A stretch of DNA of 6,497 bases. Source: Clostridia bacterium. GTDB lineage: Bacteria; Bacillota_A; Clostridia; Oscillospirales; CAG-272. Made by a program: the position numbers and the translations under genes. This document shows positions 1 through 5,100 of this stretch, in pieces. Positions within the stretch are counted from its first letter, which is position 1. Every line of letters begins with the position of its first letter. Under the pieces are notes generated by a model. The model had not been told where the DNA came from. It worked only from the letters and a program-made list of their open reading frames with translations, and did not search any database. The stretch is taken from the NCBI GenBank assembly GCA_017547395.1, contig JAFYPS010000186.1:1-6497 (forward strand), given 5' to 3'.

Positions 1-138
1 ACCCACGGGACCCATTTATGGGTAGTAAGTAACAATTGCATGGCTGGCAGGCCAACACTAAAACGCACTTGTGCGTCGCCAGTATCCCTAGGGCTATGCC
101 CGAAAAGGAAATACCCCCCGTTAAACGGGGGGATTTTT
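1..138 (+). ncRNA. Probable 3' part of a structured non-coding RNA (5' end outside window)
   Basis: This stretch has no supportable protein gene but is dense in short helices when read on the plus strand. ACCCA (10-14) pairs with TGGGT (19-23) around a TTTA loop. CTGGC (44-48) can pair with GCCAG (78-82), enclosing a second hairpin ACGCA (63-67)/TGCGT (72-76). GGGC (91-94) pairs with GCCC (98-101). A strong terminator hairpin with a T run follows at 114-138. Nested compact helices joined by unpaired conserved-looking segments and ending at an intrinsic terminator are the usual outline of a small stable RNA. The RNA would run convergent to the enzyme operon. The raiA-motif RNA of Clostridia is one family that could be considered, from general resemblance only; I cannot confirm it. 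It might instead be a leftover leader or a 3' untranslated region of an upstream plus-strand gene. Confidence 0.5.
114..138 (+). terminator. Strong intrinsic terminator, plus strand, possibly bidirectional
   Basis: CCCCCCG (114-120) and CGGGGGG (126-132) form a perfect seven-base-pair GC-only stem with a TTAAA loop, followed by A and then five T (134-138). On the plus strand this is a textbook rho-independent terminator. It lies 5 bases beyond the stop codon of the minus-strand hydrolase gene. Read on the minus strand the stem is followed by TATTTCCTTTTC, a weaker U-rich tract, so it may also end the enzyme operon. Confidence 0.85.
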
Positions 139-142
139 ATTG

Positions 143-946
143 CTATGCGTTTTCAGCAGCGCGTTCTTTTTCTTCCATCTTGATGAGGTTTTCCTTTGCC
201 CAATCGGCATACGGTGCCCATTCGGTGGGGTCAATGAACGCTTTTTCATTTCCTTTTGAAATTTCAGCCGCTTTTTCAATAGTATGATTATGCTGCATAT
301 GATTGCCGAGGAAGATGTCAACGTGTTCCTCTTTAAGTCTGTCCATTGCTTTTTTGAACTGCTCGCGGCAGTCATAGGAAAGGGAATACTTGTCGAGAAA
401 TTTCTTGCACATCGTATTTATTCCCATACCGCCGTGAAGTCCTGCAACGTAGGTTTCCTTGCCGTCAGTCACATTGAATATAAACGACATTGCACCGGGG
501 GTATGTCCGGGAGTATGCACGCAGCGAATGGTGGTGTTGCCGAGAGTGATGAGATCGCCATCGCTAAGGAGAACGTCAGGCTCAAACGTTTCGTTAAACT
601 CCATTTTCAGCTCTTTTGCATACGAAAGGTCAAGTTCACCGTTTGCATACTGTCGGTCCTCTTTGCCGAGGAACGTTTTTGCACCCGTGAGTTCAACAAG
701 TGCGCGTGTTCCGCCAAAATGGTCGATATGACCGTGTGTGTGAACGATATATTTGAGGTCGAGCGGGTTAAGCCCAAGCAAATGCATATTGTGCAGAACG
801 AGGTAAAGCGAGTGCTGATAACCGCTGTCGAGCATAATAAGACCGTCGCCCGTATCAATAATGTGGGTTGATGCAGGCTCGGTGCCTACGAAATAGAGGT
901 TGCCGAAGATTTTAGTAGGTTTGAAATATCCTTCCCAGGGTTTCAT
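143..946 (-). CDS. MBL-fold metallo-hydrolase, B3-like, cytoplasmic
   Basis: This is a 267-residue metallo-beta-lactamase-fold hydrolase. The signature HTHGHIDH gives H71, H73, D75 and H76, and TPGH gives H147. A downstream GNH (H216) follows the segment in which class B3 enzymes carry their last zinc histidine (TPH). The set H71/H73/H147 plus D75/H76/H216 would fit a two-zinc B3-type site. The bridging Asp of glyoxalase II and lactonase relatives is not obvious: the expected place reads AGLHGG. There is no signal peptide, so it acts in the cytoplasm and is unlikely to be a secreted antibiotic-resistance enzyme. AAGAGGTG (952-959) sits 5 bases before the ATG and overlaps the stop codon of the reductase gene. 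It is the last gene of the run. A lactone or thioester hydrolase role would suit sugar-acid metabolism, but that is inference and the substrate is unknown. Confidence 0.9.
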   Translation of the reverse strand: MKPWEGYFKPTKIFGNLYFVGTEPASTHIIDTGDGLIMLDSGYQHSLYLVLHNMHLLGLNPLDLKYIVHTHGHIDHFGGTRALVELTGAKTFLGKEDRQYANGELDLSYAKELKMEFNETFEPDVLLSDGDLITLGNTTIRCVHTPGHTPGAMSFIFNVTDGKETYVAGLHGGMGINTMCKKFLDKYSLSYDCREQFKKAMDRLKEEHVDIFLGNHMQHNHTIEKAAEISKGNEKAFIDPTEWAPYADWAKENLIKMEEKERAAENA

Positions 947-957
947 AATTTCACCTC

Positions 958-1953
958 TTATTTAAGGTCGAGCCAAGCAAGCTCTTCTTTTGTAAGCTTG
1001 ATTTCCATAGCCGCAATGTTGCTTTCGAGCTGCTCGTTGTTTATGGGAGCACAGATAGCAAAAACGTCCATAGGCTGACAGAAAATCCAAGCCATAGCAA
1101 TCTGTGCAACGGTAACACCGTATTTTGCTGCGAGTTCTTCGCAGCGGCTGAGGCGTTCTACGTTTGCATCGCAGAAGTAGCCGAGAATACCGGGTTCGTC
1201 CATAATCTGCTTAGCCTTTTCCGGCTCGGTGCTCTTGAATGCACCTGAGAAAAAGCCTCTTGCAAGGCTGGAATATGCAAATACGGGGATACCGTTTTCA
1301 GCATACCATTTGCGCGCTCCCTCGTTTTCGGGACCGGAAATGGTAACACAGCCGTCTGCAAATTTAGCATCGCTTATCCACGGGTCGTTGACCTGCTCGG
1401 CAAGACCAAAGTTAGGGCTTGAAAGAGTAAACGGAACAAGACCGTTTTCGCTTGCATATTTGTTTGCGGCTTCAATTCTTTCCGTAGTCCAGTTAGAACC
1501 GCCGAAAGCCGCAATTTTGCCTTCCTTGTGGAGGAGATTAAGGGTGTCGACGATTTTTTCTACAGGGTACGTGTGGCTGTCGCGGTGAAGCATATAGAGA
1601 TCGATTTTGTCTGTGCCGAGCTTCGATAGCGAATCGTGCGCGTCGGAGAGAATATCAAAATCGGTTACTCTGTCGCGCCATTTGTTAGGATGGGCGCATT
1701 TTGTGATGATAACGCACTCGTCGCGATTGCCGCGTGCCGACATCCATCTTCCCATAATTTCTTCGCCGTAATGCGAAGCGCAGTCAAAGGTGTTGATGCC
1801 GTGGGCAAAAACGTTGTCGAGGAGCGCAAAAGCTGCATCTTCGTCAGCCTTGGTTGCATTCGGCGCTACTGCCGCAAAAAGAAGAGGGGTAGCAGTGCCA
1901 AAAACCATCTTTGAGACCTTTTTATCAAGGCCTTTTACGTAAGAATATTGCAT
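958..1953 (-). CDS. Aldo/keto reductase
   Basis: This is a 331-residue NAD(P)H-dependent oxidoreductase of the aldo/keto reductase superfamily, which folds as a TIM barrel and reduces aldehydes or ketones to alcohols. The full catalytic tetrad is visible: D57 and Y62 in the NTFDCASHYG segment, K85 in IITKCAH, and H123 in YMLHRD. FGGSN near residue 155 and the SSLARGFFSG segment near residue 230 fit the C-terminal cofactor-binding half. Its ATG is one base after the stop codon of the dehydrogenase gene, and its ribosome binding site (GGAG at 1963-1966) lies inside that gene's last codons, so translation is probably coupled. The likely job is reduction of an aldehyde made by the neighbouring aldolase, for example lactaldehyde or a glyceraldehyde-type product. 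This comes from context only; the family is too broad for a substrate call. Confidence 0.92.
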   Translation of the reverse strand: MQYSYVKGLDKKVSKMVFGTATPLLFAAVAPNATKADEDAAFALLDNVFAHGINTFDCASHYGEEIMGRWMSARGNRDECVIITKCAHPNKWRDRVTDFDILSDAHDSLSKLGTDKIDLYMLHRDSHTYPVEKIVDTLNLLHKEGKIAAFGGSNWTTERIEAANKYASENGLVPFTLSSPNFGLAEQVNDPWISDAKFADGCVTISGPENEGARKWYAENGIPVFAYSSLARGFFSGAFKSTEPEKAKQIMDEPGILGYFCDANVERLSRCEELAAKYGVTVAQIAMAWIFCQPMDVFAICAPINNEQLESNIAAMEIKLTKEELAWLDLK

Positions 1954-1954
1954 C

Positions 1955-2920
1955 TTATTTTACTCCGTTAACGATGTTTGTGGGATTGGAATCCAAATAG
2001 CACTTGAGGTTGTCGAGAGAGTAGTCGATAAGTCTCTGTCTGCATTCAAGTGCTGCCCAACTGATGTGGGGGGTGATATAGCAGTTTTTAGCGGAGAGAA
2101 GGGGATTGTCCATAGTGATGGGCTCGTTTCTTACTGCATCAAGGCCTGCGGCATAAACTTTACCGCTGTTGAGTGCCTCGGCAAGGTCCTCTTCAACGAT
2201 AAGTGCGCCACGGCTGTTATTGATAATGATGACGCCGTCCTTCATCTTTGCGATAGTGTCCTTGTTAATGATGTTTTCGGTTTCGGGGAAGAGAGGGCAG
2301 TGAAGCGCAATAACGTCAGACTTTGCAAGGAGAGTGTCAAGGTCGGTGTATTGGCAGTTTTCGTTGATGAGAGATTCGTTCTTGTAAGAGTCAAATGCAA
2401 GAACCTTCATACCGAAAGCCTGAGCAACACGGCTTGTAATCTGACCGATTCTGCCAAGACCGATAATACCGATAGTCTTGTTTTCAAGTTCCATAGGGGA
2501 GTAGTCCCAGAAGCACCAGTCACCAACGCCGTTGTTTCTGCCTTTTCTTACTTCGCCGTCGTGGTGAGCAACGCGGTTGGTAATTTCAAGGAGAAGTGCA
2601 ATAGCGTGCTGACCGATTGCCTCTGTGCCGTAAGAGGGAACGTTTGCAACAGGAATTCCAAGTTCTGCTGCCGCCTTTACGTCAACTGTGTTGTATCCGG
2701 TAGCGATTACCGAGATAAACTTGAGGTTAGGGCACTTTTCAAGCGCTTCGCGTGTAACAACAGTCTTGTTAAGGAAAACAACGTCAGCGTCACCAATGCG
2801 TTCCACAACGTCGCATTCCTGAGTGCGGGGGTATTTTACAACTTCGCCGAATTTTTCAAAACCGCTCCAGTCGATTTCACCGGGGTTTTCTCTGGGATGG
2901 TCAAGTATAACTATTTTCAT
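1955..2920 (-). CDS. D-2-hydroxyacid dehydrogenase (glycerate dehydrogenase / hydroxypyruvate reductase type)
   Basis: This 321-residue protein belongs to the D-isomer-specific 2-hydroxyacid dehydrogenases, which interconvert 2-keto acids and D-2-hydroxy acids. The Rossmann motif GLGRIG (154-159) is followed by an acidic residue at D177 in LAFDSY, which favours NAD over NADP. The catalytic triad is R237 (NNSRGAL), E266 (RNEPI) and H285 (TPHISWA). HISWA followed by RQRL, and a C-terminus close to NIVNG, resemble the glycerate dehydrogenase branch, so hydroxypyruvate or a related keto acid is the best guess. D-lactate formation from pyruvate cannot be excluded. The length is normal for the family. 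AAGGAG (2929-2934) is placed 8 bases before the ATG and overlaps the aldolase stop codon. It is the second enzyme in the run and would handle a keto-acid product of the aldolase. Confidence 0.92.
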   Translation of the reverse strand: MKIVILDHPRENPGEIDWSGFEKFGEVVKYPRTQECDVVERIGDADVVFLNKTVVTREALEKCPNLKFISVIATGYNTVDVKAAAELGIPVANVPSYGTEAIGQHAIALLLEITNRVAHHDGEVRKGRNNGVGDWCFWDYSPMELENKTIGIIGLGRIGQITSRVAQAFGMKVLAFDSYKNESLINENCQYTDLDTLLAKSDVIALHCPLFPETENIINKDTIAKMKDGVIIINNSRGALIVEEDLAEALNSGKVYAAGLDAVRNEPITMDNPLLSAKNCYITPHISWAALECRQRLIDYSLDNLKCYLDSNPTNIVNGVK

Positions 2921-2932
2921 CTTAAATTCTCC

Positions 2933-3691
2933 TTATTTGATTTCCATAAGTGCTGCGATTTCCTGATTGTAGCCGCGCATAAGGAAGTCCTTGTCAGCGC
3001 CGGTCCAAAGAACGTTGCAGCCCATATCGCGCCATTTCTGTGCATAAACCTCGTCATTGCAGAATATACCGCAAGACTTGCCGTATGAATTGGAAATGTC
3101 AAAAATCTTCTGAATAGACTCTACCATAATGTCGCTTGTAATGTTGCCGGGAGTACCTACCATTGCAGAGAGGTCGTAGGGACCGATCATAACTGCGCTA
3201 ATGTGTTCGCCGTACTCTTCAAGCATCTTGGGGAGCATTTCGATACCCTTGGGGGACTCAATCTGGGGCATAAGGAAACGCTTGAACTCGCCAAACGCTT
3301 CACCGCGGCGCATCTGACCGTGTCCGCCCATACCTTTTCTTCCTGCCGGATGGAAGCAGATAGCGTCAACGGCAGTGCGGAGCTGCTCGAGACTTTCGGT
3401 TCTGGGGAGCATAACGCCGTCAGCGCCCATATCGATAGCCTTAGCGATGAGGTGATATTCGCTGTCCTGTGCGCGTACAAATGCGGGAAGTCCCATAAGA
3501 CGGCAAACCTGAAGCTGATTTACAACGTTCTGAGTATCAAAAACGCCGTGCTCTGCGTCAAAAAGGATAAAGTCGAGTTCGTCGCGATTCATCTGCTCAA
3601 CAATAATGGGGCTCTGGATAAGAATCATTGTTGTGCCGATAACCTTTTCGCGGTTCTTGAGTTTCTCTGTGAGTCTTTCGTACTTGTTCAT
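2933..3691 (-). CDS. HpcH/HpaI-family class II aldolase (2-keto-3-deoxy acid type)
   Basis: This 252-residue metal-dependent aldolase belongs to the HpcH/HpaI (citrate lyase beta) family. Members typically split 2-keto-3-deoxy or 4-hydroxy-2-keto acids into pyruvate plus an aldehyde. Visible landmarks are FDAEHG with the general-base pair E47/H48, R73 in FVRAQD (pyruvate carboxylate binding), and metal ligands E145 in MPQIESPKG and D173 in IGPYDLS. GADGVMLPR near residue 89 and HPAGRKG near 114 are family segments. The EHGVFD form differs from the EHAPN of HpaI, GarL and RhmA-type enzymes, so none of those names is assigned. The ATG at 3691 is preferred because AGGAG (3699-3703) precedes it by 7 bases; an in-frame start at 3727 would lie inside the operator and has no such site. 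It is first in the enzyme run and directly follows the regulator gene. Confidence 0.93.
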   Translation of the reverse strand: MNKYERLTEKLKNREKVIGTTMILIQSPIIVEQMNRDELDFILFDAEHGVFDTQNVVNQLQVCRLMGLPAFVRAQDSEYHLIAKAIDMGADGVMLPRTESLEQLRTAVDAICFHPAGRKGMGGHGQMRRGEAFGEFKRFLMPQIESPKGIEMLPKMLEEYGEHISAVMIGPYDLSAMVGTPGNITSDIMVESIQKIFDISNSYGKSCGIFCNDEVYAQKWRDMGCNVLWTGADKDFLMRGYNQEIAALMEIK

Positions 3692-3698
3692 TTTGTTT

Positions 3699-3703
3699 CT
3701 CCT
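3699..3703 (-). promoter_or_regulatory. Ribosome binding site fixing the aldolase start
   Basis: AGGAG on the minus strand lies 7 bases upstream of the ATG at 3691. It rules out the longer in-frame start at 3727, whose first codons would run through the operator. Confidence 0.85.
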
Positions 3704-3722
3704 GTATGTTAAATTTTTTATT

Positions 3723-3737
3723 TGCAATCGGTTGCAC
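3723..3737 (-). promoter_or_regulatory. LacI-family operator in front of the aldolase operon
   Basis: TGCAATCGGTTGCA (3723-3736, plus-strand reading) is a near-perfect palindrome with arms TGCAA/TTGCA and a central CG step, the usual shape of a LacI-family operator. The following C is also shared with the second copy at 4804-4818, so 15 of 15 bases are identical. It lies in the 69-base gap between the regulator stop and the aldolase start, about 31 bases upstream of the aldolase ATG. That is a position where a bound repressor would block initiation or elongation. That the neighbouring regulator binds here is inference from the paired sites. Confidence 0.85.
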
Positions 3738-3748
3738 CGCGCTTAAAA

Positions 3749-3764
3749 AATATACATTTGTCAA
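3749..3764 (-). promoter_or_regulatory. Tentative promoter elements for the enzyme operon
   Basis: The minus strand contains TTGACA (3759-3764) overlapping the regulator stop codon, and TATATT (3749-3754) a few bases downstream. These two are too close together to form one standard promoter. A 17-base spacer after TTGACA would put the -10 at CGCGGT, which is a poor match. If TATATT is the -10, transcription would start near 3742, just before the operator, which parallels the layout at the regulator gene. The exact promoter is unresolved. Read-through from the regulator promoter is also possible, as I see no terminator in the gap. Confidence 0.3.
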
Positions 3765-4789
3765 TCAAACAAATGCATATTGCTCTTCATAACGAGCTGA
3801 ACGTCGGTGTAAATGGTTTTCTGCGGTGTTTCGTCATTAATTATGTGTTTTACGAGGTTTTCAAAGGCATATTTCATCTGCAGAGACAGATTCTGCGAAA
3901 TCGTTGCAGAAATAACGCCTTTTTCAAGATAGTTTTTGATTTGCTCGTGAGTGTCAAAAGCGACGAAAGCTATATCAGCCTTCTTGCCGTCGAGCAACTC
4001 GCATATCGGATATGAAAAACCGCTTGTTGAATATATTCCGTCAATATTGCCGTGATGCTTATCAAAGGCGGCGCGTGTAGCGTCCGTGAGTTTTTCAGCG
4101 CTTCCTTTCGTACTGATTGTTTCGATAATTTTAAGTCCAAAGTTAGAGCAAGCATCTTCAAAAGCTGCCTTTGCTCTTTTGTGAAGCAGACTTTCTTCGT
4201 CTCCGATGTAGAGCAGAATGTTTTTGCTTTCACTTTTTTTAAGACAGTTGTAAAGGAATTCAGCCGCTATTGCAGCCGCTAATTTTTCGTTATGTTTTGA
4301 AGCAAAAAGATATTCTGCCTCCTCGTTTATTGCCTGAACCTGAACCAGGTTGTTGTTTTTCGAGTAAAGCTTATTTAAATCTTCTGTGTATTTTTCTGCG
4401 CTGAAGCCGGCTACGATTATGCCGTCATACGCAGAGTATTTTTCAAAAACCGCTTTGTAATCAAACGTATGATCCTTGGAAATGTCTGCAAGCGTTACGT
4501 CATATGATATCTTATAATCTTTAAGCTCGGCATATGAAAGCTCCGCGCCTTTTATCATCTTTTCGGCATTGATAGTGAAGCTACTGTTAATGATTATGCC
4601 GATTCGTATAGACTTCATTGAAAGGCGTGATGCCATTTTATTTGGAACAAAATCATATTTTTTTGCGGTTTCGAGAATAAGCTCTCTTTTTTCCTTTGAA
4701 ACTTTGCCGTTCGGGGAAAAAGCGCGGCTTATCATCGAGGGTGTCATATTAAGCTGCTTTGCAAGCTTGTATATCGTCATTTTCGACAT
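3761..4789 (-). CDS. LacI-family transcriptional regulator
   Basis: This 342-residue DNA-binding regulator has an N-terminal LacI helix-turn-helix at about residues 4-25 (TIYKLAKQLNMTPSMISRAF). A hinge segment NKMASRLS follows near residues 50-57, corresponding to the minor-groove-binding hinge helix. From about residue 61 (IRIGIII) the rest is a periplasmic-binding-protein-like type 1 ligand domain, including VAFDTHEQI near 276 and ATISQN near 295. The length is normal for the family. The start at 4789 is chosen because AGGAGAG lies 5 bases upstream; the in-frame TTG at 4849 is part of the -35 box and cannot be the start. Identical operators at its own promoter and before the aldolase gene suggest that it represses itself and the enzyme run until a ligand, perhaps a sugar acid or aldolase substrate, binds. 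The ligand cannot be read from the sequence. Confidence 0.95.
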   Translation of the reverse strand: MSKMTIYKLAKQLNMTPSMISRAFSPNGKVSKEKRELILETAKKYDFVPNKMASRLSMKSIRIGIIINSSFTINAEKMIKGAELSYAELKDYKISYDVTLADISKDHTFDYKAVFEKYSAYDGIIVAGFSAEKYTEDLNKLYSKNNNLVQVQAINEEAEYLFASKHNEKLAAAIAAEFLYNCLKKSESKNILLYIGDEESLLHKRAKAAFEDACSNFGLKIIETISTKGSAEKLTDATRAAFDKHHGNIDGIYSTSGFSYPICELLDGKKADIAFVAFDTHEQIKNYLEKGVISATISQNLSLQMKYAFENLVKHIINDETPQKTIYTDVQLVMKSNMHLFD

Positions 4790-4794
4790 TGGCA

Positions 4795-4801
4795 CTCTCC
4801 T
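4795..4801 (-). promoter_or_regulatory. Ribosome binding site fixing the regulator start
   Basis: AGGAGAG on the minus strand lies 5 bases before the ATG at 4789. Another in-frame ATG three codons further in (4780) is much farther away, so 4789 is the preferred start. Confidence 0.85.
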
Positions 4802-4803
4802 AA

Positions 4804-4818
4804 TGCAATCGGTTGCAC
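4804..4818 (-). promoter_or_regulatory. LacI-family operator at the regulator's own promoter
   Basis: TGCAATCGGTTGCAC (plus-strand reading) is identical over 15 bases to the site at 3723-3737. It starts 2 bases past the -10 box and covers the predicted transcription start (about 4814), so a bound repressor would exclude RNA polymerase. This is the classic arrangement for negative autoregulation by a LacI-family protein. Confidence 0.88.
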
Positions 4819-4820
4819 TA

Positions 4821-4849
4821 ATTATATCATAGTCATAAAAAAATGTCAA
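4821..4849 (-). promoter_or_regulatory. Consensus sigma-A promoter of the regulator gene
   Basis: On the minus strand TTGACA (4844-4849) and TATAAT (4821-4826) are separated by exactly 17 bases. Both hexamers and the spacer match the housekeeping-sigma consensus perfectly, and the upstream half of the spacer is T-rich. The predicted start lies near 4814, inside the operator, leaving a leader of roughly 25 bases before the regulator ATG. Such a strong unrepressed promoter makes sense for a gene under tight autorepression. Confidence 0.92.
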
Positions 4850-4894
4850 TAGGGAGATGAATTATAGTTTAGCGCACGATGTAAGTACACCTGT

Positions 4895-5009
4895 TTGTCA
4901 TTCTGAGCGCAGCGAAGAATCCTGACGAGATAACATTTTCCTTGTCATTCCAAGCCGGCTATGGTTAAAATTTTTGCGCAAGGATCCTTCACTTCGTTCA
5001 GGATGACAA
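4895..5009. repeat. Imperfect inverted repeat, probable interspersed palindromic element
   Basis: A left arm at 4895-4923 (beginning TTGTCATTCTGAGCG) pairs with a right arm at 4981-5009 (ending TTCAGGATGACAA). By my count 24 of 29 positions match. Four of the five differences are transitions that may still allow G-U pairs in RNA. The 57-base middle contains a third partial copy, CTTGTCATTC, at 4941-4950. Sequences of the TGTCATTCTGAGCG...GCGAAGAATC kind are found scattered between genes in many Clostridia and other bacteria, which I recall from general knowledge rather than a search. The element lies between the transketolase terminator and the regulator promoter, so it is probably not normally transcribed. 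It contains no open reading frame of note. Confidence 0.75.
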
Positions 5010-5055
5010 GTTGGTTTCCTGATTTAAACATTAATTTACAGTAGTGTTATATTGC

Positions 5056-5093
5056 AAAAAAATAAAGGCGCCTATATGTACATAGGCGCCTTT
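5056..5093 (-). terminator. Intrinsic terminator of the transketolase operon
   Basis: AAAGGCGCCTAT (5064-5075) and ATAGGCGCCTTT (5082-5093) form a perfect 12-base-pair stem with a six-base loop. On the minus strand the stem is followed by A and then seven T (5062-5056). It begins 7 bases after the stop codon of the C-subunit gene. TTTTAATTATTTA on the plus-strand side means it could also act weakly in the other direction, but no plus-strand gene precedes it. Confidence 0.93.
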
Positions 5094-5100
5094 TAATTAT

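Larger units (their letters stand above)
4850..5100. other. Intergenic region between the transketolase operon and the regulator
   Basis: Together with the leader at 4790-4849 this gives about 310 bases without a protein gene. Going from right to left it contains the transketolase terminator (5056-5093), AT-rich sequence at 5010-5055 with no recognised signal, the inverted repeat (4895-5009), and a short stretch (4850-4894) just upstream of the regulator's -35 box. I see no small open reading frame with a ribosome binding site on either strand. Confidence 0.7.

Noticed and set aside
36..287. 83-codon open frame starting MHGWQ on the plus strand
   Set aside because: It runs straight through the terminator hairpin at 114-138 and into the antisense of the hydrolase gene; its first part is better explained by RNA helices.
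284..871. 195-codon open frame on the plus strand
   Set aside because: It lies fully inside the MBL hydrolase gene on the opposite strand, with no recognisable domain and no fitting ribosome binding site seen.
2066..3088. 340-codon open frame on the plus strand
   Set aside because: It is antisense to the dehydrogenase and aldolase genes, whose motifs and catalytic residues are intact. The translation is rich in Cys, Val and Phe without any recognisable domain, as expected for the complement of real coding sequence.
3705..3727. Longer aldolase start at the ATG at 3727
   Set aside because: It falls within the operator and lacks a ribosome binding site, whereas the ATG at 3691 has AGGAG at 7 bases and matches the usual family length.
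4790..4849. Longer regulator start at a TTG (4849)
   Set aside because: This TTG is the first half of the -35 hexamer, and the extra codons would run through the promoter and operator. The ATG at 4789 has a good ribosome binding site and gives the normal family N-terminus.
4895..5009. CRISPR array or insertion-sequence ends
   Set aside because: There are only two full arms, in inverted and not direct orientation, with a single 57-base interval. No transposase frame or clear target-site duplication is visible.
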